Origin: Corallococcus macrosporus DSM 14697
GTDB lineage: Bacteria; Myxococcota; Myxococcia; Myxococcales; Myxococcaceae
NCBI RefSeq assembly: GCF_002305895.1
Contig: NZ_CP022203.1
Location: 4,070,501-4,134,500, forward strand
Direction: 5' to 3'
Length of the DNA: 64,000 nt
The translations under genes and the position numbers were made by a program. Numbering within the stretch: the first letter of the stretch is position 1; each line of letters begins with the position of its first letter. Below the pieces are notes generated by a model. It had not been told where the DNA came from and did not search any database. It saw nothing but the letters and a program-made list of their open reading frames with translations. Positions 9,366 to 18,407 of this stretch are shown here, piece by piece.

Positions 9366-12149
9366 GTGCAGATCTCGTGCCCTCAGTGCTCGATGCAGTA
9401 CGTCCTCGACTCCCGCTTGCTGCCGCCGGGGGGCGCCTCCGTCCAGTGTACGCGCTGTGGGCATGTGTTCATGGCGGCGCCGCATGGTGCGCCGCCGCCC
9501 TCGCGTTCGACGCCGGCGGTGTCGGGCGGGGCCTCGGCGCCCGCGCGTTCGAGCATGAAGTCCACGCAGCTCTTCGGTGGGGCGAATGCGTCTGCGGCGA
9601 CGCAGACACCGGGGGGCGTGGCCGGGGCGAAGCCGGAGCACGGGGCCGCGGCGAGCGCCCCCATGGGCAGGACGCAGGCGTTCGGCGCGGTTCCGGCGAA
9701 GGGGCAGGGGGGGGATAACGCGACGCAGACTTTCGGGGTGGCAGCGACGCAGGGCCCGGGGCCTGTGCCGCCTGGAATGGTGCGGACGCAGACCTTCGGT
9801 GCGGCGCCGGCGGCGGGTCAGGCGACACAGTCGTTCGGGGCCGTGCCGCCGGTAGCGCAGCGTGCGGATGGCGCGAGCCAGACCTCTGCGAGCGTGCCGC
9901 CGACTGCCGCCGTGGGCCGGACGCAGACGTTCGGCGCAGTGCCAGCGGGAGGGCAGGGGCCGAGCAACGCGACGCAGACGTTCGGGGCCGCGCCGCCCGT
10001 GGGCGCGACGCAGACGTTTGGTGCGGCGCCCCCGACAGGCCAGAGCGCGGGTAGCGCGACGCAGACGTTCGGGGCCGTGCCGCCCGTGGGCTCGACGCAT
10101 ACCGTCGGAGCGGCGCCAGCGACAGGCCCCGGAGTGGGCCATGCGACGCAGGCGTTTGGTGCGGCGCCCACGACAGGCCAGAGCGCGAGCAACGCGACGC
10201 AGACGTTCGGTGCTGTACCGCCCGTGGGCTCGACGCAGACCTTCGGAGCGGCGCCAGCGACAGGCCCCGGAGTGGGCCATGCGACGCAGACGTTCGGGAC
10301 CGCGCCCGCGTCAGCGCCAGAGGGCCGTGCGCAGTCGTTCGGTACGGTGCCGTTCCGGGGGCATGCGGCGGAAGGCAGCGCCTTGGGGCGCGAGGAGGTG
10401 CCCGGCGCCGGTACGCAGGCATTCGGTGTGGTTCCACCGGTGGCGCCGGTGATTCCCCCCGTGGGAACAACGCAGGCCAACGGCTCAAGCGTCGGACAGC
10501 GCCATGGGACGCCGGGGAGCGCCACGCAGATTCCAGGGCAGGGGACCGCGGCGCCAGGCAACGCGACGCAGACCTTCGGTGCCTACGCGCCCATGCCGGC
10601 CGGCGAACCGATGACGCCCGACTTCGGCTCGGTGCCCACCCCACCGCCCGTGAGCCCGTTCCACACCGGCGCGTCCATGCCCGAGCCTCGTGGCTCCAGC
10701 GCCGATGAAGGCACCCCGTCTGCCTTCACCGCGCCGCCCGGAAGTGATGCACGGGCCCCGCTGGGCCGCAGTCAGACGTTCAGCGCCGTTCAATCCCCCG
10801 CCCCCGAGGCGCCCGTGGGCTCCAAACGGGTGTTCGGTTCGGTCCCTCCTGTCAGGCCGCCCGATGACCTCCCCAGGAGCGCCGCGTCTTCCTCCGAAGC
10901 GGCGGAGCCCGCCTCGAGCGCCCGGACGACGAACCCGTTCGGACTGACACAGCTCGGCCTCGCGGACGCCTCGTCCGAGGCCGCAGAACCGTCACGGGGC
11001 GCGCGGTCGACAAACCCATTTGGACTGTCCCAGCTCGCTGACAATGACAGCGGAATCCAGCTACCGCCGGAGACGGAGTCTCCCTCCAGCGGGGGCCCCC
11101 TGGCCGGAGGCCTGGGCGCCATCCATGACGGCGGCGCGGCGGACCGCGGCGTCGCTGGAGGACGCGCGCCGCTCCGCGCGCCCCTGGAGCTCCCCGAGGA
11201 CCTGATTTCGTCCACCCGCATGTCCATGGAAGGGACGCGGACGTTCGAGCCGCACACCGCCTCGCGCGTCCGTCCCCGGGTGGTGCTGGCCAGCCTGGTG
11301 GGCCTGGGGCTGCTGGCGCTGCTGGCCTACCTCGCGCTGAAGAACCGCGAGGTGGAGATTCCCGCGGGCGTGGTGGACGCGACGGACCGGGCGTCGGTGC
11401 TGCTCCGGAGGGACGACGCCGCCTCCCGGGGCGAGGCCATCAAGCAGCTTCGCGACCTCGCCACGGCGAATCTCCAATACGTCGAGGCCCAGGCCGAGCT
11501 GGCGGTGGCGCTCACCCTGAGCCTGTCCGACGCCCAGGCCGAAGCCGAGCGGCTCCGCCTCCAGGGCGACAGGATTGCCCGCGGGTTGGAGGCCGTATCG
11601 CGGATTCCCGTCCGCTCCGACCAGGAGAACCGCCGCACCAGCCTCCAACTCGAGCAGCAGGCCGTGGCGAGTGACACGGCGTCCGTTCGTGCCACCATCG
11701 ACGCCCTGCGCAAGGAGCTGGACGCGCACCTCGTCCGGTTGGGCAAGGTCCCCGAGTCCGAGCCCGCCAGCGCCGCCGCCGCCCGGGTGAAGGCCCGGGC
11801 CCTCCATGCCTCGGTGCTGGCCGCGCCGGACGCGCTGGGCCTGGCGGAGCGGCTGCGCAAGGTGGAGACCGCGCCGCACGCGTGGAGCACCCTGGCGCGG
11901 GCGGAGTACGCGCTGAGCGCCGGCTCGCCGCCCGATTCGCTCACGACGGTGGCCAGCGACCTGGAGGCGCTGCGCGAGGCGGACAGCACGCTGCTGCGCG
12001 CCTACCTGCTCGGCGCCCGCGTGGCCTTGCGCCTCAAGGACACGGCCACCGCGCGTTCACTCCTGGACGACGCCCTGGCGCTGAACCCCAACCATCAGGC
12101 CGCGGAGCGGCTGATCGGCCAGATTGACGCGCGCGCCGCCGCGCCCTGA
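9366..12149 (+). CDS. Zinc-ribbon membrane protein with TQTFG repeats and C-terminal helical domain
   Basis: 927 residues. An N-terminal MJ0042-type zinc ribbon (Cys5, Cys8, Cys28, Cys31) is followed by a ~350-residue disordered, Pro/Ala/Gly-rich stretch with about 20 copies of a TQTFGAVPP-like unit, then more loosely related TNPFG elements. A single membrane segment lies at about 639-659 (RPRVVLASLVGLGLLALLAY), preceded by arginines, which predicts the ribbon and repeats in the cytoplasm. The last ~260 residues are alpha-helical and TPR-like, probably periplasmic. Start GTG 9366. Zinc-ribbon/TM proteins of this build are common in myxobacteria, but I know no function for the repeats. The gene is intact and of normal codon use. 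Confidence 0.8.
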   Translation: MQISCPQCSMQYVLDSRLLPPGGASVQCTRCGHVFMAAPHGAPPPSRSTPAVSGGASAPARSSMKSTQLFGGANASAATQTPGGVAGAKPEHGAAASAPMGRTQAFGAVPAKGQGGDNATQTFGVAATQGPGPVPPGMVRTQTFGAAPAAGQATQSFGAVPPVAQRADGASQTSASVPPTAAVGRTQTFGAVPAGGQGPSNATQTFGAAPPVGATQTFGAAPPTGQSAGSATQTFGAVPPVGSTHTVGAAPATGPGVGHATQAFGAAPTTGQSASNATQTFGAVPPVGSTQTFGAAPATGPGVGHATQTFGTAPASAPEGRAQSFGTVPFRGHAAEGSALGREEVPGAGTQAFGVVPPVAPVIPPVGTTQANGSSVGQRHGTPGSATQIPGQGTAAPGNATQTFGAYAPMPAGEPMTPDFGSVPTPPPVSPFHTGASMPEPRGSSADEGTPSAFTAPPGSDARAPLGRSQTFSAVQSPAPEAPVGSKRVFGSVPPVRPPDDLPRSAASSSEAAEPASSARTTNPFGLTQLGLADASSEAAEPSRGARSTNPFGLSQLADNDSGIQLPPETESPSSGGPLAGGLGAIHDGGAADRGVAGGRAPLRAPLELPEDLISSTRMSMEGTRTFEPHTASRVRPRVVLASLVGLGLLALLAYLALKNREVEIPAGVVDATDRASVLLRRDDAASRGEAIKQLRDLATANLQYVEAQAELAVALTLSLSDAQAEAERLRLQGDRIARGLEAVSRIPVRSDQENRRTSLQLEQQAVASDTASVRATIDALRKELDAHLVRLGKVPESEPASAAAARVKARALHASVLAAPDALGLAERLRKVETAPHAWSTLARAEYALSAGSPPDSLTTVASDLEALREADSTLLRAYLLGARVALRLKDTATARSLLDDALALNPNHQAAERLIGQIDARAAAP
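9550..10610 (+). repeat. In-frame degenerate TQTFG(A/V)(V/A)PP repeats
   Basis: Around 20 imperfect units, typically 15-20 codons apart, each with an ATQTFG, RTQTFG or STQTFG core and usually a following AAP or AVPP. Units in 10000-10300 are the most alike at DNA level (shared ACGCAGACGTTCGG), consistent with recent duplication. The repeats lie wholly inside the zinc-ribbon gene. Confidence 0.9.
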
Positions 12150-12316
12150 AGGGGCGACCGCCTCCTCGGCCCCGAGGGCTGGAGAAAGTCCAGTCCCTCA
12201 CCCCTCGCGGCGTCCCGCTTCGCCGCATCGCCTGTGATTTCAGGCGCGTGAGCGAGGCACGCCTCTTGCTGAACCCGGTGCAGGTTCGAGGACTGGGTGC
12301 TTGGGAGGCAGGGTTG

Positions 12317-13498
12317 ATGGCGGAGGTCTTCTTCTGGTGTGCCGTGCTGCTGCTCGCGCACACTTACTTTCTCTACCCCTTGAGTCTTTTCCTGCTCGAA
12401 GGGGCCGCGCAGGTGCTGAGGAACGCCCGGGACGTGCGGCGCGCGGAAACCGTGAATCAAGGGGCCAGTGGGCGGCGGGCGGTGCCCTCGGTGAGCCTGG
12501 TGGTGGCGGCCTACAACGAGGCGTCCTGCATCCAGCAGAAGCTGGAGAACAGCCTCGCGCTGGCGTACCCGGCGGAGAAGTTCGAGCTGCTCATCGGCTC
12601 GGACGGTTCGTCGGACGGCACGGATGACATCGTCCGGGCCTGCGCCGACGCGCGCGTGCGGCTGTCACCGGCGCCCCGCGCGGGCAAGACGACGGTGCTC
12701 AACCGCTGCATCCCCATGGCGCAGGGGGACATCGTCGTCCTCTCCGACGCCAACACGATGATCGAGCCCGAGGCCATCGAGCGGCTGGTGCGCCACTTCG
12801 AGGACCCGGAGGTGGGGGCCGTCTGCGGCAAGCTGCGGCTCTACAACCCCACGAAGCAGGACTACGAGGAGAGCGCGTACTGGAGCTACGAGTCGCTCAT
12901 CAAGATGTACGAGGGGCGGCGCGGCGCGGTGGTGGGGGCCAACGGGGGCCTGTATGCCATCCGGCGTTCGCTGTTCACGCAGCTCCCGCCGTCCACCATC
13001 GTCGACGACTTCGTGATTCCGCTGCGCATCCTGGAGCAGGGCTACAAGGTCGTCTACGAAGAGCACGCGGTGGCGCACGAGGAGACCACGGAGGATTACG
13101 GCAAGGAGTTCGGCCGCCGGGCGCGCATCGCCGCGGGCAACTTCCAGAGCCTCCGCATGGTGCCCGGGCTGTTGCTGCCGACGGCGGGCTTCCCGGCCTT
13201 CGCCTTCTGGTCGCACAAGCTGCTGCGCTGGTGCGCCCCGGCGTTGATGGGGCTGGCGCTGGTGGCGAACCTGTTCCTGTTGGATCGGCTCTTCTACCAG
13301 TTCACCCTGTTCGGGCAGGCGCTGTTCTACGCGCTCGCGTACCTGGGGAAGACGGGCGTGCTGAAGCGGGGCACGGCGAAGAAGGCCGCGTCGGTGGCGT
13401 ACTACTTCGTGACCATGAACCTGGCCATCGTCGTGGGCTTCTGGCGCTTCCTGCGCAACTCGCAGCGCGCCGCGTGGGACCGCACGGCGCGCGCCTAG
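12317..13498 (+). CDS. Membrane family 2 glycosyltransferase
   Basis: 393 residues from ATG 12317, which has GGGAGG about eight bases upstream (an upstream in-frame GTG at 12248 lacks a site). An N-terminal membrane segment (about 5-27) is followed by a GT-A fold: VSLVVAAYNE, GSDGSSDGTDD, then VLSDANTM at the metal-binding position, a DDFVIP acceptor motif, and two to three C-terminal membrane helices. It probably transfers a sugar from an NDP-sugar to a lipid or growing polysaccharide at the inner membrane. No cluster partners are adjacent, so the pathway is unknown. Confidence 0.85.
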   Translation: MAEVFFWCAVLLLAHTYFLYPLSLFLLEGAAQVLRNARDVRRAETVNQGASGRRAVPSVSLVVAAYNEASCIQQKLENSLALAYPAEKFELLIGSDGSSDGTDDIVRACADARVRLSPAPRAGKTTVLNRCIPMAQGDIVVLSDANTMIEPEAIERLVRHFEDPEVGAVCGKLRLYNPTKQDYEESAYWSYESLIKMYEGRRGAVVGANGGLYAIRRSLFTQLPPSTIVDDFVIPLRILEQGYKVVYEEHAVAHEETTEDYGKEFGRRARIAAGNFQSLRMVPGLLLPTAGFPAFAFWSHKLLRWCAPALMGLALVANLFLLDRLFYQFTLFGQALFYALAYLGKTGVLKRGTAKKAASVAYYFVTMNLAIVVGFWRFLRNSQRAAWDRTARA

Positions 13499-13517
13499 TG
13501 GCGCATCCGGAGGCCCG

Positions 13518-14366
13518 TCACCGCAGCGCCACGGGGACGGGCTTCCTCGCCTTGGGGCTGGCGGGCAGCACGCTGCCGTAGCCTCCGAAGAGCTGCCCGG
13601 TAAGGACGGGGGCGCGGTTGGGGCCCGGGTGCCGGAGCATGTCGTTGAGGACCTCGCCCGTCTTCGGGTCTCTCCGAAGGTTCGGGCGCTCCAGGTTCAT
13701 GCGGTAGCGCGCGACGCCCCGGCGCACGCGGTGGATGACGGTGACGGTGCCGCTGGCGCTCACGCTCTCCACGATGCCCACGTGGGTGAGGCCGTCGTTG
13801 CGGCGGCCGTCGCGGTTCTGGTCATACGTCTCGTTGAAGAAGACGAGGTCTCCCGGCGTGGGCCGCTCCTCCGTGTACACGCGGCCTCGCGCGCGGGCGA
13901 AGCGGTACATGGCGGTGACGCCGTTGTCGCCGGGCTGGACGGTGCCGCGGAAGGTGACTCCGGCCTGGGCGTAGACGCCCACGATGAGCCCCGTGCAGTC
14001 GGACGGATACTTCCGGCCATTGAGGTTGACCTGCGTCTTGCCCACCAGCGAGCGCGCCGTGGTCAGGACCTTCGCGCGCGCATCCCCGGACACGGAGGCC
14101 GTGCGCGAGGCGCGGGCGGGCGTCGCGCGGGACTTGCCCCTGGCGGCCTTGGCCGGGCGGGCGGCCACCGGGGCGGGGCGCTTCGGGGTGTCCCCGCGCT
14201 TCGCCGTGGCCACCGGCTTGGACAGGGGCTCGCGGGGGAATGCGGGCGGGGAGGCGGACTGGTAGCGCAGGGTGTACGAATCCAGCCAGGGCTCCAGCGG
14301 CGCGCCCGTGGTGGCGCAGCCTGTCGCCAGCGTGGCCAGGATTCCCATCAGCGTGACTGTCCTCAT
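13518..14366 (-). CDS. Lipoprotein with NlpC/P60- or CHAP-like cysteine peptidase domain
   Basis: 282 residues. ATG 14366 is chosen for the GGAGG just upstream. Signal peptide with lipobox ending ATGC (about residue 17), a basic Pro/Ala-rich linker, then a papain-like domain: SDCTGLIVGVYAQAGV carries the likely nucleophile Cys and LTHVGIVESV the catalytic His. NlpC/P60 and CHAP enzymes cut peptidoglycan peptides. A cell-wall role in the periplasm or at the outer membrane is likely; substrate specificity is open. It converges with the glycosyltransferase gene and diverges from the next lipoprotein gene. Confidence 0.75.
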   Translation of the reverse strand: MRTVTLMGILATLATGCATTGAPLEPWLDSYTLRYQSASPPAFPREPLSKPVATAKRGDTPKRPAPVAARPAKAARGKSRATPARASRTASVSGDARAKVLTTARSLVGKTQVNLNGRKYPSDCTGLIVGVYAQAGVTFRGTVQPGDNGVTAMYRFARARGRVYTEERPTPGDLVFFNETYDQNRDGRRNDGLTHVGIVESVSASGTVTVIHRVRRGVARYRMNLERPNLRRDPKTGEVLNDMLRHPGPNRAPVLTGQLFGGYGSVLPASPKARKPVPVALR

Positions 14367-14500
14367 GGCGCGACCTCCCTGTAGCGTCCTGGGGCACATG
14401 GTCCGCCCGGGAAGGTGTGTCGTCAAAAAACCTACCCAGGCAACCGTCCATGGGCGCTCGGGTTTCCGGGTGGGCGCGGGTGCGGTATTGCTCCAGGGAC

Positions 14501-16195
14501 ATGGCCTCCCTTCGCCGAGCCCTCGCCGTCCTGTTGCTGGCCACTGGCTGCATTCCCTCGCCGTATGACCGGGCGGCGAAGGTGGACACCATCGACGGCT
14601 ACCGCGCCTTCCTCCGCGAGTACCCCACGCACCCGGACACGGACGCGGCCGAGGCGCGGCTGGAGGAGCTGGAGTTCCAGGAGGCGAAGCGCCTGCACAC
14701 GGTGATTGCCTACAAGCGCTTCCTGGAGGCGTACCCCGACGCGGCCCAGGCGCGCACGGCGAAGACGCTGCTGGAGGGCCTGCGCTTCAACGGGGCGAAG
14801 GAGACGGACACGGTGGCCGGCTGGCGCCAGTTCCTCCAGGAGCACCCGGACGGCGTGCAGCGCGACGAGGCGAGGCGCCTCCTGGCGGAGGCGGAGGCGC
14901 GCGAGCTGGCCGCGACGGAGGACCCCCGCAAGCTGGCGGAGTACCTGCGCGCTTCGCCGGATGATCCCCGCCGCCTGGATGTGGAGTCCCGCCTGGACGC
15001 CCAGGCCTTCGCGGAGGCCAAGGCCTCCGGCGCGGCGAAGCTCTTCGCGTACCTCAAGGACCACCCGGCCGGCGCGCACCGTGAGGCGGCGCGCGTCCTG
15101 CTGCTGGAGCTGGAGGTGGAGGGCCTGCTCGTCTCCGGCCTGGTGGACGAGGCCGAGGCCCGGGTGAAGGCCCATCCCCTGGGCCCGAAGCTGACGGCGT
15201 TCCCGGCCCGGCTGGAGCACGCCCGCGCCGAGCGCGCCGCCCTGGCCCGGCCAGAGCCCGCGGCCCAGGCCGCCCACGTGGGGCACTACCTGCGCGGCAT
15301 GGAGGACCTGAACCGCGCGCTGGTGGCGCCCGATCCGCTGGACCGGTGGCAGGCCGCGGAGGAGCTGGGGCAGCACGTGTCGGTGCGCGTGTTGGATCCG
15401 CTGCTGGAGAGCCTCCGCGCGGCGCGCAACCCGTTGATCCGCCAGCACGCCCTGGAGTCGCTGCGCACGGTGCTGACCGCGCTGCCCGGGCCGGTGGCGG
15501 AGTACGAGGTGTATTCGCGGCTGGACGCCCTGCGGGAGCGCGCCACCAGCGCGGAGCTGTACCTCACGGTGGCGGTGCTGTTGGACTTGTCCGGGCAGCT
15601 CGCCCAGGCGTCCACGGAGTACCAGCGCGCCGCCGAGTCCGGCGTACCGGATCCGGTCATCCTGCGGCGCTGGGTGCAGATCCGCGAGGAGCGGCGCCAG
15701 CACTTCTCCGCGGCGGTGGCGGCGCGGCAGCTCGCGCTGTGGTCCCTGGACGTGGCCCAGCAGGAGCGGGTGACGCCGGAGGGCCGGGTGCCGCTGGCGT
15801 CGGCGCGGCAGCTCTGCGCGGCGGCCGTCAACGCGCGCTTCGCGGTGGAGGCCATTGCCCGCGCCCGGGCCGCGAGCACCGAGTTCCCCGAGGACCTGGC
15901 GGAGTTCGAGCGCAAGGCCGTGGACGCCAGGCGGCTGGCGGACGCGCGGCTGGCGGACGCGGAGCTGCTGCTGCGCGAGCAGACGCCCGGCGTGAGGACG
16001 TGCGCGGACCGGGGCGTGCGCGAGCGGCTGGAGCACGCCGTGAAGGAGCGCACCGCCGCGCTGGACGCGGTGATGACGAAGCTGCCGCGGCAGGTGGGCC
16101 GGCTGCTCCTGGAGGTGGCCCAAAAGCGGGACCCCTCGCCCCAGGTCCGCGCGGCCGCGTCCGCCCGGTTGACCGCGCAGAAGCCGGCGCCCTGA
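14501..16195 (+). CDS. Repeat-rich lipoprotein (helical and HEAT-like), function unknown
   Basis: 564 residues from ATG 14501. The signal peptide ends with an ATGC lipobox (about residue 17). The mature part is almost entirely helical. Several ~35-residue units of the form 'YRAFLREYPTHPDTDAA' look like TPR/Sel1-type repeats, and DPLDRWQAAEELGQH onward resembles a HEAT repeat block. Such lipoproteins usually act as periplasmic scaffolds. I recognise no specific homologue. Confidence 0.7.
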   Translation: MASLRRALAVLLLATGCIPSPYDRAAKVDTIDGYRAFLREYPTHPDTDAAEARLEELEFQEAKRLHTVIAYKRFLEAYPDAAQARTAKTLLEGLRFNGAKETDTVAGWRQFLQEHPDGVQRDEARRLLAEAEARELAATEDPRKLAEYLRASPDDPRRLDVESRLDAQAFAEAKASGAAKLFAYLKDHPAGAHREAARVLLLELEVEGLLVSGLVDEAEARVKAHPLGPKLTAFPARLEHARAERAALARPEPAAQAAHVGHYLRGMEDLNRALVAPDPLDRWQAAEELGQHVSVRVLDPLLESLRAARNPLIRQHALESLRTVLTALPGPVAEYEVYSRLDALRERATSAELYLTVAVLLDLSGQLAQASTEYQRAAESGVPDPVILRRWVQIREERRQHFSAAVAARQLALWSLDVAQQERVTPEGRVPLASARQLCAAAVNARFAVEAIARARAASTEFPEDLAEFERKAVDARRLADARLADAELLLREQTPGVRTCADRGVRERLEHAVKERTAALDAVMTKLPRQVGRLLLEVAQKRDPSPQVRAAASARLTAQKPAP

Positions 16196-16238
16196 TCCGG
16201 GTGTCCCGGGGCGCCGGGCCGGTTAGAGTCCGCGCCCC

Positions 16239-18317
16239 ATGGCCTCCCGCCCCGACACGCTCCAGGCTCCGGCCGCGCGGCCCTCGCCGCGGATCGACTA
16301 CGCCGCGCTCCTCAACGAGGAGCAGCTGCGGGCGGTGGAGGCGGGGGAGGGGCCGGTGCTAGTGATCGCCGGCGCGGGCTCCGGCAAGACGCGCACGCTG
16401 ACCTTCCGGGTGGCGCGCATGCTGGAGCGGGGCGTGCCGCCCCAGGGCATCCTCCTGCTCACCTTCACCAACAAGGCGGCCCGGGAGATGACCCGCCGGG
16501 TGGAGGCGCTGGCCGGCGGCTTCGTGGACGTGCGGCGCATCCTCGGGGGCACCTTCCACCACGCCGCGCACCTGCTGCTGCGCCAGTACGCGGGCGTGCT
16601 GCGCTTCTCCACGAACTTCACCGTGCTGGACCGCGAGGACGCGCGCGACTTGATGGTGACGTGCATCGCCGAGCGCCGGCTCAAGAGCGACAAGCGCTTC
16701 CCCCGGCCGGACCTGGTGCTGGACCTGGTGTCCCTGGCGGCCAACCTCCAGCAGCCCGTGTCGCACGTGCTGATGGACCGCCGGCCGGAGCTGCTGCCGC
16801 TGGCGCCCGAGGTGCTCGCCGCCGCCGCGCGCTTCCAGCAGCGCAAGGCGCAGCTGCACCTGATGGACTTCGACGACCTGCTGGTGCACCTCAAGCGCCT
16901 GCTGACGCACCACCCGGAGGTGCGGGCGGAGCTCACCGAGCGCTTCCGCTGCGTGCTGGTGGACGAGTACCAGGACACCAACCGGCTCCAGGGCGACCTG
17001 GTGGACCTGCTCGCCGGGGAGCGGAAGGACCTCACGGTGGTGGGGGACGACTGCCAGTCCATCTACGGCTTCCGGGGCGCCGACTTCACCAACATCATCG
17101 GCTTCCCGGAGCGCTACCCGGGCTGCTCCGTCCACGCGCTGACGCGGAACTACCGCTCCACGCCGGAGATCCTCCGGCTGGCCAACGTCTCCATCGCCCT
17201 CAACACGAACCAGTTCCCCAAGGTGCTGACGGCGGCCCGCGAGCCCGGCGTCAAGCCGCTGGTGGTCTCCGCCCTGGACGCCGCGGAGCAGGCGGCCTAC
17301 GTGGCCCAGCGCGTCGGGGAGCTGCGGGAGCAGGGCCTGTCCCTGGAGGCCATGGCGGTGCTGTACCGGGCCCACAGCCACTCCCTGGAGCTCCAGCTCG
17401 AGTTGACCCGGCGCGGCATCCCCTTCCGGGTGCGCTCCGGCGTCCGCTTCTTCGAGCAGACCCACATCAAGGACGTGCTGGCCCACCTCCGGCTGGTGAA
17501 CAACCCCGGGGACGAGCTGGCCTTCAAGCGCGTCATCCGGCGCGTCCCAGGCGTGGGACCCGCGACGGCGGAGCACCTCTGGACGGCCCTGCGGGCGCTC
17601 CCGGAGGGCACGGCCCTGGCGGAGGGGCTGGCCCACGAGGACGTGCGCGCGCACCTGCCGCGCAAGGCCCGGGAGGCGTTCCAGGCCTTTGGCGACCTGA
17701 TGGGGCGGCTGACGCGGCCGGAGGCGGCCCGGGCGCCGGGGCGCCTCATCGAGGAGGTGCTGGCCGGGGGCTACGCCGAGTCTTTGAAGGCGGAGTCCGC
17801 CGAGGAGGCGCACTGGGACGAGGACGTCCGGCAGCTCGCGGAGTTCGCCGGCCGCTTCGAGGACGTGGCGCGCTTCCTGTCGGAGATCGCCCTGGTGTCG
17901 GAGTTCGCGGCGGGGGAGGCCCTGGGGGAGGAGGCTCCGGACGCGTTCCTGACGCTGACCACCGTCCACCAGGCCAAGGGGCTGGAATGGCGCGCCGTCT
18001 TCGTCCTCTGGCTGGCGGACGGCCGGTTTCCGCTGTCGCGGGCCACCCGCCTGCCCGAGGAGGAGGAAGAGGAGCGGCGCCTGTTCTACGTGGCCCTGAC
18101 CCGGGCGCGGGACGCGCTGGCGCTGGTGTACCCCCAGTCGGTGCTGCCCCGGGACGGGGAGCGGATCCTCCTGCGGCCGTCCCGGTTCCTCCAGGAACTG
18201 CCCGGCGGGGAGGACGCACCGTTCGAGCGGTGCGTCCTGTCCACCCTGGAGGCGGAGCCCGAGGCGGCCGTGGGGCAGGATGGGCCCCCTCCGGGTGGAA
18301 CGGACCCGGTGGACTGA
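16239..18317 (+). CDS. UvrD/PcrA-type superfamily 1 DNA helicase
   Basis: 692 residues with the full SF1A set: motif I GAGSGKT, Ia TFTNKAAREM, II DEYQDTN, III GDDCQSIYGFRGAD, IV RNYRST, V TTVHQAKGLEW and VI VALTRARD. It unwinds DNA 3'-5' with ATP, in repair, recombination or replication restart. Length is close to UvrD/PcrA (about 720), with a short C-terminus. I leave the symbol empty because the choice between UvrD, PcrA and Rep cannot be made by eye. A very long open frame on the opposite strand here is only a high-GC shadow. Confidence 0.92.
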   Translation: MASRPDTLQAPAARPSPRIDYAALLNEEQLRAVEAGEGPVLVIAGAGSGKTRTLTFRVARMLERGVPPQGILLLTFTNKAAREMTRRVEALAGGFVDVRRILGGTFHHAAHLLLRQYAGVLRFSTNFTVLDREDARDLMVTCIAERRLKSDKRFPRPDLVLDLVSLAANLQQPVSHVLMDRRPELLPLAPEVLAAAARFQQRKAQLHLMDFDDLLVHLKRLLTHHPEVRAELTERFRCVLVDEYQDTNRLQGDLVDLLAGERKDLTVVGDDCQSIYGFRGADFTNIIGFPERYPGCSVHALTRNYRSTPEILRLANVSIALNTNQFPKVLTAAREPGVKPLVVSALDAAEQAAYVAQRVGELREQGLSLEAMAVLYRAHSHSLELQLELTRRGIPFRVRSGVRFFEQTHIKDVLAHLRLVNNPGDELAFKRVIRRVPGVGPATAEHLWTALRALPEGTALAEGLAHEDVRAHLPRKAREAFQAFGDLMGRLTRPEAARAPGRLIEEVLAGGYAESLKAESAEEAHWDEDVRQLAEFAGRFEDVARFLSEIALVSEFAAGEALGEEAPDAFLTLTTVHQAKGLEWRAVFVLWLADGRFPLSRATRLPEEEEEERRLFYVALTRARDALALVYPQSVLPRDGERILLRPSRFLQELPGGEDAPFERCVLSTLEAEPEAAVGQDGPPPGGTDPVD

Positions 18318-18407
18318 CACCGTCGCCCAGAAACGCGCACTCTCGGGCGCGACGTGATAGACAGTGGAGTCAGGGGCGGCGCCTTCCGGCACGGGCCCCC
18401 TCACTTC

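Noticed and set aside
9550-10610. Direct repeats considered as a CRISPR array
   Set aside because: Units are in frame within one gene, degenerate, of unequal spacing and without unique spacers; they encode the TQTFG repeats.
14432-16123. Long - strand open frame opposite the repeat lipoprotein
   Set aside because: Composition is typical of an antisense shadow; the + strand has a signal peptide, lipobox and ribosome site.
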